The notes beneath the pieces were generated by a model. It was not told where the DNA came from. It searched no databases and saw only the letters and a list, made by a program, of their open reading frames with translations. Below, piece by piece: positions 36,176 to 44,269 of a DNA stretch of 64,000 nt. A program made the position numbers and the translations under genes. Origin of the DNA: Aquitalea pelogenes (GTDB taxonomy: Bacteria; Pseudomonadota; Gammaproteobacteria; Burkholderiales; Chromobacteriaceae); the NCBI RefSeq assembly GCF_001515305.1, contig NZ_LNQV01000012.1, positions 1 to 64,000 on the forward strand, given 5' to 3'. How positions within the stretch are numbered: position 1 is the first letter of the stretch; every line of letters starts with the position of its first letter.

Positions 36176-36991
36176 CTAGTGCCGGATGCGGAAGCTGCGC
36201 TGGCCGTTTTCGCCGTTGATGACTTCACCTGCCAGGGCAATGCGCCGGTCGTGCAGATAGCGGTAGTCGCGGCGGCTGGCCTCAAGTTGCTTCAGGTCCA
36301 GTGCCACACGCAGCTGTTGCGGGTCGCGGCCACAACTGGCCACCACTTGGCCAAAGGGGTTGATCACCGCGCTTTCGCCGGCAAATTGCAGGCCGTCACC
36401 GCTGCCGCAGCGGTTGGTCATCACGGCGAAGAGCTGGTTTTCCATGGCACGGGCGGTAATCGCAGTGCGATGTACCGGGCCGTAGGGGTCCATATTGCCG
36501 TTGGTGACAATCAGCAGGTCCACCTCCTGCTGCGCCAGCGCGCGGGCGGTTTCCGGAAACTCGATATCGAAACAGATGAGGATGCCGACGCGCAGGCCTT
36601 CCCACTCGCAGCTCACCAGTGCATCGCCGGGGGTGAAGATGCCGTGGTCGGATGCCCACAAATGGGTTTTGCGGTAAGCCAGTGCCACACCTTGCGGGGT
36701 GAGCAGGGCGGTGGTGTTGTAAAAGCGGCCTTCATGCGCCTCGGCAAAGCCGATGGCGATGCTGATGTTTTTCTCGCGTGCCGCCTGCTGGATGGTGCGG
36801 ATGGCTGGGCCGGCTATGGGCTGGGCCAGTGCGGCGATATTGTCGGCGGTGGGAAAACCGCTGAGATAGGTTTCCGGGAATACCAGCAGCCGGGTATCCG
36901 GCCCGCAACGGGCAATGGCGTCCAGGGCGCTGGCGGTGTTGGCCGGGATGTCGCCATCGACACCGGGCAGCTGGGCCAGTTCTACAATCAT
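36176..36991 (-). CDS. Carbon-nitrogen hydrolase (nitrilase superfamily amidase)
   Basis: The 271-residue protein has the full catalytic triad of the superfamily: Glu in VFPETYLSGF (about residue 40), Lys in YRKTHLW (about residue 108) and Cys in ILICFDIEFPE (about residue 139). It is close in size to 5-aminopentanamidase (DavA) and N-carbamoylputrescine amidases. The genomic link to a PuuP importer, speA and PuuB supports an amide derived from a polyamine or basic amino acid, but the substrate is inferred. The start ATG follows CCAAGGAGAC. Confidence 0.82.
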   Translation of the reverse strand: MIVELAQLPGVDGDIPANTASALDAIARCGPDTRLLVFPETYLSGFPTADNIAALAQPIAGPAIRTIQQAAREKNISIAIGFAEAHEGRFYNTTALLTPQGVALAYRKTHLWASDHGIFTPGDALVSCEWEGLRVGILICFDIEFPETARALAQQEVDLLIVTNGNMDPYGPVHRTAITARAMENQLFAVMTNRCGSGDGLQFAGESAVINPFGQVVASCGRDPQQLRVALDLKQLEASRRDYRYLHDRRIALAGEVINGENGQRSFRIRH

Positions 36992-37171
36992 GCTGTCTCC
37001 TTGGTTGAATGTTGTCAGACTACATCGCTGGCACTGCCCCGTTGTCTGCAGGGAGGCTGTTGGAGAGTCTGGAAGCGTGCTAGCTTGAGAAGCTGTCAGC
37101 GCAGGGCTCAGTATCGGCTGCTGTCAAGCGTATGAAAATTACATCAAGTGGGTAACCAGATTGGGGTAGTC

Positions 37172-37948
37172 GTGGCCTTGGAAATACAGGATATCGCCTG
37201 GCATCGCACGGTGGGGCGTTTGATTGATCAGCTGGACAAACCGGTGTTCTGGCCGTCCCTGCTGGGGGTGCTGGCCGATTATGTGGCTTTTGACAGCTGG
37301 GTGGTGCTGCTGTTTTACCCGGACCGCCCGCCCACGGTGCTGGCCGAGCAGGCCATGGCTGATGGCGGGGTGGATACCTTGTTTCAGGATTATCTGCAGG
37401 GACTGTACCGGCTGGACCCGTTTTATGTGGCCAGCCTGGAGTACCGCCATGCCGGGCTGCTGCGGCTGGACGAGGTGGCACCGGACCGTTTCCCCTTCAC
37501 CGATTACTACCAGCGTTATTTCCGCCTGAACATTGTCGAGGACGAGGTGCAGTTCAACCTGCCCGGTGAGGATGGCAGCACCTTGTGCCTGTCGCTGGGG
37601 GCGGGGCAGCGCTTCAGCCCGGAGCAGATGGCCACGCTCAGCCTGTTGCAGCCCTGGGTACTGGCCCTGATGCGCCAGCGCCTGCATTTCGAGCAACTGG
37701 CCGCCAGCAAGCCTGCTGTGGCCGCGCCGCAGGCAGCCCCGGTCGGGCTGGAGGGGCAGGGCCTCACCCTGCGCGAGAACGAGGTTGCCCAGCTGATGCT
37801 GGGTGGTCATTCCAGCAAGGCGATTGCCCAGCGCTTGCAGATATCGGTGGAAACCGTGCGCGTGCACAAGAAACACCTGTACAGCAAGCTGGGTATCAAT
37901 TCGTAATCCGAGCTGTTTTCGGTATTCCTGCGCGCCAGCCGGGCGTGA
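37172..37948 (+). pseudogene. LuxR-type (GerE) transcriptional regulator with premature stop in the HTH domain
   Basis: The open part encodes 244 residues from GTG 37172 (MALEIQDIAWHR; GTG 37148 is an alternative) with a variable N-terminal sensing domain and a C-terminal LuxR-type HTH (LTLRENEVAQLMLGGHSSKA, IAQRLQISVETVRVHKKHLY). The frame ends at TAA 37904-37906 right after KLGINS. Beyond it the same frame continues SELFSVFLRASRA to TGA 37946-37948, which is the normal end of GerE domains (SQSELFSLFL). A single C-to-T change, CAA to TAA, explains this. The last helix is lost from the open product, so DNA binding or dimerisation may be impaired. It is divergent from the amidase/PuuP genes and was probably their regulator. 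Confidence 0.82.
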
Positions 37949-37971
37949 AAAAGCCTGCGCGTGGCAGGCTT
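37949..37971 (-). terminator. Rho-independent terminator after mnmA
   Basis: Read on the minus strand, stem AAGCCTGC / GCAGGCTT (37951-37958 and 37964-37971) is followed by TTTTT. It lies just beyond the LuxR-type gene end. Confidence 0.75.
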
Positions 37972-37990
37972 GGTGTGATGCCGGGCTTGC

Positions 37991-39067
37991 TTACTGGATG
38001 ATGCCGCCGCCCAGACAGATATCACCGTCGTACAGCACGGCAGACTGGCCTGGTGTCACCGCCCACTGTTTTTCGCGGAAGGTGAGGGTGGCCTGGCCAT
38101 CCACTACCGGCGACAGCGAACAGGCCGCATCAGCCATGCGATAGCGGTTCTTGGCCGCGTATTCACCAGCGGCTGGTGCGCCGTTCAACGTCCAGGACAA
38201 ATCGCTCATCGCCAGCGTGGGCTTGAGCAGCAGCGGGTGGTCATGCCCCTGCACCACGATCAGCTTGTTGCCCGGAATATCCTTGCCGGCAACAAACCAC
38301 GGTTCGCCGCTGCCATCCTTGCTGCCGCCTATGGTCAGGCCCTTGCGCTGACCCAGTGTGTAGTACATCAGGCCCATGTGCTCGCCCACCACCTTGCCCT
38401 CTGCCGTCACCATCTGGCCCGGCTGGGTGGGCAGATAACGTTGCAGGAACTCGCGGAACGGACGCTCGCCGATAAAACAGATGCCGGTGGAGTCCTTCTT
38501 GGCTGCTGTCGGCAGGCCGGCTTCCTCGGCCAGTTTGCGCACCTCGGTCTTGCGGATGTCGCCCAGCGGGAAGATGGCTTTTGCCAGCTGGTGTTGCTGC
38601 AGGCGGTACAGGAAGTAGCTTTGGTCCTTGGTGTGGTCCACTGCCTTCATCAGGTAGTGCTGCCCGTCCTTTTCCATCTTGCGCGCGTAGTGACCGGTAG
38701 CGATGCAGTCGGCACCCAGTTCCAGCGCGTAGTCCAGAAAGGCCTTGAACTTGATTTCGGCATTGCACAGCACGTCCGGATTGGGGGTGCGGCCAGCCGA
38801 GTATTCCTTGAGGAAGTACGAGAACACGCGGTCCTTGTATTCCTTGGCGAAATTGACGATTTCTATGTCGATGCCGACGATGTCGGCCACGCTCATGGCA
38901 TCCAGTGCGTCCTGCTTGATGGAGCAGTATTCGTCGTCGTTGTCGTCTTCCCAGTTCTGCATGAATACGCCGATGACTTCATGGCCCTGTTGCTTGAGCA
39001 GCCAGGCGGTTACCGACGAATCCACACCGCCGGACATGCCGACGACAATACGTTTCTTACCCGTCAC
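37991..39067 (-). CDS. mnmA: tRNA-specific 2-thiouridylase MnmA
   Basis: MnmA thiolates U34 of Lys, Glu and Gln tRNAs. The 358-residue protein has the PP-loop [11 protein letters not shown] near the N-terminus, catalytic Cys in [10 protein letters not shown] (about residue 100) and the persulfide Cys in [10 protein letters not shown] (about residue 197). The start is GTG 39065-39067, whose sequence GTGA overlaps the stop of the upstream gene, implying coupling; AAGGA lies about 9 nt before. A longer in-frame reading to 39151 would overlap the upstream gene. The gene pair nudJ/mnmA is conserved in gammaproteobacteria; here one gene lies between. Confidence 0.95.
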   Translation of the reverse strand: MTGKKRIVVGMSGGVDSSVTAWLLKQQGHEVIGVFMQNWEDDNDDEYCSIKQDALDAMSVADIVGIDIEIVNFAKEYKDRVFSYFLKEYSAGRTPNPDVLCNAEIKFKAFLDYALELGADCIATGHYARKMEKDGQHYLMKAVDHTKDQSYFLYRLQQHQLAKAIFPLGDIRKTEVRKLAEEAGLPTAAKKDSTGICFIGERPFREFLQRYLPTQPGQMVTAEGKVVGEHMGLMYYTLGQRKGLTIGGSKDGSGEPWFVAGKDIPGNKLIVVQGHDHPLLLKPTLAMSDLSWTLNGAPAAGEYAAKNRYRMADAACSLSPVVDGQATLTFREKQWAVTPGQSAVLYDGDICLGGGIIQ

Positions 39068-39621
39068 GGGGAAAATCCTTCTTTCCAGAGAGCCAGGGGC
39101 ACCACTACGGGTGGTTCCCCGAATGAATTGAACCAGCTGTCCACCACCCATTCCTGGCCGGTGTCCTGCTCGGTGATATGACTGGCAAAGTGTTGGGTCA
39201 CCAGCCAGCGGGTGCGTCGCACAATGGGGTCGACCCGGTGAAAATGCAGCCAGCCCTGGGTTGCCAGGAACTGCAGGAAGGCTGAGTCGTTATGGCTGTG
39301 ATCGATGCAGTCCATGCGGCCGTCGGCATCGTTGTCGAAGCGGTCGCCACCCTTGTCGTGCCACAGCGGGCTGTCTTGTGCCGACAGCCAGTACAGGGCC
39401 TGGACGGCACGCTGGATCTGGCTGCGTTCGGTACTGGCATCCTGCGGATGCTCGAACAGCCGGGCCAGCCAGTCGCGGGCTTCTTCGGAAATTTCCACTT
39501 CCAGCTGTTTGGCGCAGCCGTAATCATAACAGAGCTGCAAGGGGTCCGCATGCAGCGTCCCGGCGGCAAGCAGCATGCCAAGCCACAGGCAGCGGCGCAG
39601 CAGCAGGTGAAGGTGACGCAA
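39064..39621 (-). CDS. Conserved secreted protein with an Asp-rich Ca-type loop
   Basis: A 185-residue protein of no named family that I recognise. The signal peptide spans residues 1-25 (hydrophobic core [10 protein letters not shown], cut near LHA-DP). Residues 96-104 read DNDADGRMD inside [17 protein letters not shown], like the DxDxDG calcium loops of EF-hand, dockerin and thrombospondin repeats. Cysteines at about 31, 36 and 105 could form disulfides in the periplasm. The start is TTG 39619-39621 with GGGAGGAAA upstream. It overlaps mnmA by 4 bp and follows nudJ, so the three form one transcription unit. Confidence 0.7.
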   Translation of the reverse strand: MRHLHLLLRRCLWLGMLLAAGTLHADPLQLCYDYGCAKQLEVEISEEARDWLARLFEHPQDASTERSQIQRAVQALYWLSAQDSPLWHDKGGDRFDNDADGRMDCIDHSHNDSAFLQFLATQGWLHFHRVDPIVRRTRWLVTQHFASHITEQDTGQEWVVDSWFNSFGEPPVVVPLALWKEGFSP

Positions 39622-39644
39622 GGTTTCCTCCCTTGCCGCCAGCT

Positions 39645-40091
39645 TCAGGGTTGATGGTGAATCAGGTCCAGGGCAAAGCGTTGTCCCAGCCGGTAGTCAT
39701 CCAGGCATTGCATGACAACCGGGCTGCGGTGTTGCGACAGGCGGGCGGCGATTTCATCGTAAGTAAGCCAGTGCGCGCTGACAATCCCTGCATCCAGTTT
39801 TTGTGCCGGGTGATGTTGCACCGCACGCGCGGCAAAGGCAAAACGCAGCCAGGTAATGTCGCTGTCCGGTTTGTCCACCATGTAAATGCCCACCAGGTGT
39901 TGTAATTCCACCTCCCAGCCGGTTTCTTCGCGCGTTTCGCGGATGGCGGCGGCAAACAGGGTTTCACCGTGTTCCAGATGACCGGCGGGCTGGTTGAAGC
40001 GCAGGCCTTGCTCGGTTTCTTCTTCCACCATCAGATAGCGACCATCACGTTCCACGATGGTGGCCACTGTGGTATTCGGCTTCCATTGCAT
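39645..40091 (-). CDS. nudJ: NUDIX hydrolase, phosphatase NudJ type
   Basis: The 148-residue protein has a complete Nudix box, GHLEHGETLFAAAIRETREE followed by TGW (about residues 37-59). The context next to mnmA and the N-terminus (KPNTTVATIVERDGRYLMVEE) match NudJ, which dephosphorylates nucleoside tri/diphosphates and HMP-PP. ATG 40089-40091. Divergent from bfd; the Fur-box region lies just upstream. Confidence 0.88.
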   Translation of the reverse strand: MQWKPNTTVATIVERDGRYLMVEEETEQGLRFNQPAGHLEHGETLFAAAIRETREETGWEVELQHLVGIYMVDKPDSDITWLRFAFAARAVQHHPAQKLDAGIVSAHWLTYDEIAARLSQHRSPVVMQCLDDYRLGQRFALDLIHHQP

Positions 40092-40110
40092 GTGACTGCT
40101 CCTAATGTAA

Positions 40111-40157
40111 TTGACAATCGTTATTATTTGAAAATACCATACAGAGAATTATTCTCA
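40111..40157 (+). promoter_or_regulatory. bfd promoter with two Fur boxes
   Basis: TTGACA (40111-40116), 18 bp and TACCAT (40135-40140) form a promoter. TGACAATCGTTATTA (40112-40126) matches the 7-1-7 Fur consensus at 11 of 14 positions and covers the -35. AGAGAATTATTCTCA (40143-40157), with a GAGAAT-T-ATTCTC palindrome, does the same just after the -10. Iron repression of bfd is expected from known biology. Confidence 0.7.
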
Positions 40158-40172
40158 TTCAGGGTTTGTGCC

Positions 40173-40373
40173 ATGTATGTCTGCTTGTGCAACGCGGTAA
40201 CCGACAGCCAGATCCGTCAGGCAGTAGAAAACGGTGCCACTCGCATGTGTGACCTGCGGGCAGAGCTGGGTGTGGCTTCCGAGTGCGGCAAGTGTGCCTG
40301 TTGTGCCAACCAGCTGCGCAAGGAAACGCTGCAGCAGATGAGTGCCTGTCATCCGGGGCGTGCTGTTGCCTGA
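40173..40373 (+). CDS. bfd: Bacterioferritin-associated ferredoxin Bfd
   Basis: Bfd is a small [2Fe-2S] protein that releases iron from bacterioferritin. The 66-residue protein MYVCLCNAVTDSQIRQAV has the four cluster cysteines in CxC (residues 4 and 6) and CGKCACC (38 and 41). ATG 40173 follows a weak purine tract; the in-frame extension upstream is not conserved. Two Fur boxes precede it. No bfr gene is adjacent. Confidence 0.93.
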   Translation: MYVCLCNAVTDSQIRQAVENGATRMCDLRAELGVASECGKCACCANQLRKETLQQMSACHPGRAVA

Positions 40374-40416
40374 GTGGGCAGGGCATGTTGTGATGAAATG
40401 ACGTCGGCAGTGGCGT

Positions 40417-40441
40417 AAAAAAGGGGGCCTTGGCCCCCTTT
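40417..40441 (-). terminator. Terminator between bfd and the YdgA-like gene
   Basis: Stem AAGGGGGCC (40421-40429) with GGCCCCCTT (40432-40440); the longer T-run is on the minus strand, so it mainly serves the YdgA-like gene but may act in both directions. Confidence 0.75.
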
Positions 40442-40459
40442 GCTATTTGTGCCGACTGC

Positions 40460-42060
40460 TTATTTGCCAGCACTGGTCTGTTTCTTGGCTGCCGGTGCCG
40501 AGGCATCAGGCGCCGGGTCTTCCTGCTCTTCCCATGGCAGGGCAACCTTCTTGCTGTTGATGGTGAGATTGCCGCCCTTGTAATTCAACTGGGTGGAAAT
40601 CTGCCCCTTGTCTTCATTGATGAATTTTTCATCCTTCCACTGCGTCAGCTGGCTATCCAGCAGATTGCGCGCCAGGTCTTCCACTTCACCCATGTTCGGC
40701 TGCACTTCCGCGCTCTGGTCCACCATGAACAGGGTGCGGGCTTGCGCCACCACCAGGTTTTCCAGGGTCTTGCGCGGCAGGCTCAGCCTGGCTTCCACTT
40801 CAAAACGCTTGAGGAAGGCGGTGGAGTTGTTCAGGTCGCCTGCTGCAGTCCGTTCAGCCCCAGGCTGCCTTGCAGTGTGGTTTCGCCGCTGGGCATCTTC
40901 AGGTAGAAGTCGTTGATCACCAGCTTGGGATTGTTGGTGAGCAGCGGAATGCCGGTCTGCTTGATGGTGTCGATATACTGCTTGCGCAACACCGCCGGGT
41001 CCACGCCTTCAAACGGAATCTGGCTGATGGCCTGATCCAGTTTCAGCAGGGTGGGGCCGTGCAGATGGTTGGCCGACACGTCCAGCCGCATCGGGCCGTA
41101 GTGCTGGTCGTTGTAGTTGAACTCGGCAAAGTCCAGCTTGCCGCGGGTATTGACGAATTCGTCCTGCTCGCTGCTGACAATCTGGTAGCGGAAATTCTTC
41201 AGCGATACCGCCGACGGCTTGAATTCGCCGGACGGGTTGATGAATTCACCCACCCGCATGCGCGTCATCAGGTAAACCAGCTCGTTCAGCTTGATGCTGT
41301 AAGGAACGCTGTCTTTCCAGTTGAGCTGCACATTGCCCACGGTCAGTTCGCTGGTGCCCAGCTTGATGCCGGTGGCACCAGGGCGGATGTCGGACACATA
41401 ACGCACGCCGTCAAAGGCCAGGCTGCCCTTGCTGGAGGCTTCCAGCAGGAAGCCCGGCGAATTGGCTTCGGTCTTGTATTCCTTGTAGCCCGATGCATAG
41501 TCCAGCTTCAGGTCGAAGCCTTTCCATTTCATCTTCACGCCGGACAGCGCTTCTTCATAGTCGAAGGACGGCACGTTGATGTTCAGTGCGCCACCGCCGC
41601 CAAAACCCAGCCGGTTGGTGATGGTGATCGGGTCCTTGTCGCCAAAGAAGGTCTTGAGCGTTTTGCGGGTGGCATCGCTCATGGCGAATTCCGTGGTGAC
41701 CAGCGCGCGTGCAGGACGGAAATCCAGGCTGGACAGGCCGGGGAAAGGGCCATGCTTGATGTGGTTGGTGAACTTGATGGTGGAGTTCAACAAGGGCTTG
41801 AAGTTGTCCGGCAGCATGCTCTCATACGGCCCGGACAGGCGGCGATTGAATTCCAGCTCGGTGGTTTCGGTGGAGGAGAACCAGCCGCGGTCATAGCTGT
41901 GGGACTTCACCTTGAATACGGGCAGGCTGGCCAGCATCTTGTACTGTTCTTCCAGCGTGTCTTCGGCTTTCATGCCGGCCCAGAAGGCAGCCGCGCCATT
42001 GAACACCAACAGGCCACCGAGGGTGGCTCCCGCAATAATCAGACGTCGTTTTGGCAACAC
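40460..42060 (-). pseudogene. DUF945 (YdgA-like) protein, frameshifted
   Basis: Two minus-strand frames make up one DUF945 protein, about 533 residues if repaired (E. coli YdgA is 502). The N-terminal part has a signal-anchor (PKRRLIIAGATLGGLLVFNG) and YDRGWFSSTETTELEF, and ends at a stop near 40831 after LGLNGLQQ. The C-terminal part continues in another frame as DLNNSTAFLKRFEVEARLSL to 40460. The minus strand reads CAGGCGACCTG where CAGGCGGACCTG is needed, so one G is missing near 40836-40840. Start taken as GTG 42058-42060; an upstream ATG at 42108 is possible. DUF945 function is unknown. Confidence 0.82.
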
Positions 42061-42202
42061 AAGCGTTTTTCTGAAGGGTGTGTGGAATAAGGCCCTATGG
42101 TACACCATGCACGCCGCAAGTCGAACCTTAGAAAACACCCTGACACTGCCATGTCTATTGGTTAAAATGGAGGATTGCCCATTTACAAGGTTGTCTGCCC
42201 GC

Positions 42203-43378
42203 ATGTTTTGGCTTAACGGTTTGCTGGATCTCCCGTGGTGGGGGTATATCGTCGTTGCCCTGGTACTGACGCACATCACCATTGCCTCGGTCACCATTTA
42301 TCTGCACCGCCATCAGGCGCATCGTGCGCTGGACCTGCATCCGCTGCCCAGCCATTTCTTCCGTTTCTGGCTGTGGCTGACCACCGGCATGGTGACCAAG
42401 CAGTGGGCCGCCATCCACCGCAAGCATCACGCCAAGTGCGAAACCCCGGAAGACCCGCACAGCCCGCAGATCCTGGGTATCAGGAAAGTGTTGTGGGAAG
42501 GCGTGGAGTTGTACCGCGCAGCCTGCAAGGATCAGTCCATCATGGACAAGTTCGGTCACGGTACACCCGATGACTGGATCGAGCACAAGCTGTACACACC
42601 ACACTTTGGCAAGGGCATCTTCCTGATGCTGGCCATCGACCTGTTGCTGTTCGGCCCGGCCGGCTTGTCCATCTGGGCCGTGCAAATGGTGTGGATTCCG
42701 TTCTGGGCGGCGGGGGTCATCAATGGTCTGGGCCACTGGTGGGGTTACCGCAATTTCGAGAACGAAGATGCGTCCACCAATATTTTCCCCTGGGGCATCA
42801 TCGTGGGTGGTGAGGAGTTGCACAATAATCACCACACTTTCGGCACCTCGGCCAAGCTGTCGTACAAATGGTACGAGTTTGACATCGGCTGGATGTACAT
42901 CCGCATGCTGGAAATCTGCCATCTGGCCAAGGTACGCCGGGTAGCGCCGCGTCTGGCACAGGATGCCAGCCGTCCGCAACTGGACCTGGAACACCTGCAG
43001 GCCATCATCGCCAACCGCTACGCCATTGCCGCACGTTATGCGCGCGAGCTCAAGGAGGTGTATCGCAAGGAGCTGGAACAGGCCAGCCTGCCCGATATGG
43101 ACGATCTGTCGCGCAAGATGAAAATCTGGCTGAAACAGGATGCCAAGGACACGCCGGAGTGTGACAAGGCGCAACTGGAACTGTTGTTGCAGCACAGTCC
43201 TACGCTGACAACGGTGTATACCATGCGTCAGGAACTGTGCCGTTTGTGGGAACGCTCCTCGCTGACGCGTGAGCAGCTGCTGCACGAGCTGCAGGACTGG
43301 TGCCTGCGGGCCGAGCAATCCGGCATTGCCGCGCTGGAGCGTTTTGCCCTGAATTTGCGTACGACCGCCGTGGCCTGA
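42203..43378 (+). CDS. Membrane fatty acid desaturase (DesA family) with transposase-like C-terminal extension
   Basis: The 391-residue protein is a delta-9-type acyl desaturase. Its three iron-binding histidine boxes are HRHQAH (35-40), HRKHH (72-76) and HNNHH (207-211), with membrane segments around 12-32 and 137-178. It would introduce cis double bonds into membrane acyl chains. The last ~100 residues (about 290-391) do not belong to the desaturase fold; LLQHSPTLTTVYTMRQELCR and LRAEQSGIAALERFALNLR resemble the C-terminal part of ISL3-type transposases. ATG 42203 (MFWLNGLLDLPWWG) gives the family N-terminus; the frame is open further upstream. Confidence 0.87.
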   Translation: MFWLNGLLDLPWWGYIVVALVLTHITIASVTIYLHRHQAHRALDLHPLPSHFFRFWLWLTTGMVTKQWAAIHRKHHAKCETPEDPHSPQILGIRKVLWEGVELYRAACKDQSIMDKFGHGTPDDWIEHKLYTPHFGKGIFLMLAIDLLLFGPAGLSIWAVQMVWIPFWAAGVINGLGHWWGYRNFENEDASTNIFPWGIIVGGEELHNNHHTFGTSAKLSYKWYEFDIGWMYIRMLEICHLAKVRRVAPRLAQDASRPQLDLEHLQAIIANRYAIAARYARELKEVYRKELEQASLPDMDDLSRKMKIWLKQDAKDTPECDKAQLELLLQHSPTLTTVYTMRQELCRLWERSSLTREQLLHELQDWCLRAEQSGIAALERFALNLRTTAVA

Positions 43379-43400
43379 GGCCTTTGGTCTGGCACAAGAA

Positions 43401-43427
43401 AAACCCGCCGTCCTGGCGGGTTTTTTT
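43401..43427 (+). terminator. Bidirectional terminator between the desaturase and mgtC
   Basis: Stem AAACCCGCC (43401-43409) with GGCGGGTTT (43415-43423), T-runs on both strands. Confidence 0.9.
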
Positions 43428-43444
43428 ATGGGCAAACAAGATGG

Positions 43445-44149
43445 CTATTCGGTAATGCTCTGGTTCCAGTAGGCCTGCTTGATGTAAGGCATGGCAGTCA
43501 GTTGGGCGGCAATCCCTTCCAGTACCACTGAGTCGGCCGAAGTCGACAGCAAGGTGGCGGTGATTTCCACATCGTCATCACCAAATGGCTCGACATTCAC
43601 ATCACCCAGCGGGTACTGCGCCCGCTCCAGCAGCGCGTCTATCATGGAGAAAGCCAGCTTTTGCTGTTCCTCGTCGCTGATCACGCACAGCTGGTAGGTA
43701 ACTTCGCTGTGCTCATCATCCAGCGGAGTGCGGTTGATGGAATTCACCACCGGTCGCAGCAGGGTGTTGGCGGCCAGCACGAAGATGGCATCCAGTAATG
43801 CCGCATCCAGCAGGCCGGCTCCGGCGCAGGCACCGGCAGCGGCCGAACCCCACAAGGTGGCGGCGGTATTCAGCCCGCGTACATTCAGGCCTTCCTTCAT
43901 GATGGTGCCGGCACCCAGAAAACCGACGCCGGATACCACATAGGCCACCACGTGAGTGGCGCCTTCATTGCCGCCCAGCCGCATGGCCAGATCAACAAAA
44001 GCAGCTGCGCCCACCGCAACCAGTGCATTGGTGCGCAGGCCGGCAGTACGCTGGCGCACCTGGCGCTCGTAACCGATGGCCGAGCCCAGCAAAAAGGCAG
44101 TGACCAGCGCGATAAAGGAATGGGTAAAGACAGAAAATTCGAAGTGCAT
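43445..44149 (-). CDS. mgtC: MgtC/SapB family inner-membrane protein
   Basis: The 234-residue protein has an N-terminal MgtC domain with about four to five membrane helices (AFLLGSAIGYERQVRQRTAG, GLRTNALVAVGAA, SGVGFLGAGTIMKEG, NTAATLWGSAAAGACAGAG) and a C-terminal ACT-like cytoplasmic domain (about 145-234). MgtC proteins support survival at low Mg2+ and affect F-type ATPase in enteric bacteria. It lies 120 bp downstream of the Nramp-related gene on the same strand, consistent with a metal-related operon. Confidence 0.9.
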   Translation of the reverse strand: MHFEFSVFTHSFIALVTAFLLGSAIGYERQVRQRTAGLRTNALVAVGAAAFVDLAMRLGGNEGATHVVAYVVSGVGFLGAGTIMKEGLNVRGLNTAATLWGSAAAGACAGAGLLDAALLDAIFVLAANTLLRPVVNSINRTPLDDEHSEVTYQLCVISDEEQQKLAFSMIDALLERAQYPLGDVNVEPFGDDDVEITATLLSTSADSVVLEGIAAQLTAMPYIKQAYWNQSITE

Positions 44150-44190
44150 GCAGCCTCCTGTTGTTATGGTCTGGTGCAGGCGTATGTGTA

Positions 44191-44228
44191 ACAGCTGGCG
44201 GTTGCAATCTGACGAAACCGCCAGCTGT
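44191..44228 (-). repeat. Strong intercistronic hairpin between the Nramp-related gene and mgtC
   Basis: A perfect 13-bp inverted repeat (ACAGCTGGCGGTT 44191-44203, AACCGCCAGCTGT 44216-44228) with a 12-nt loop and no T-run on the minus strand. It may stabilise or process the mRNA, giving different levels of the two proteins. Confidence 0.6.
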
Positions 44229-44269
44229 CATGCGAGGGGAGGGCAGGACCATGGCGTCCTGCCAGGGTG

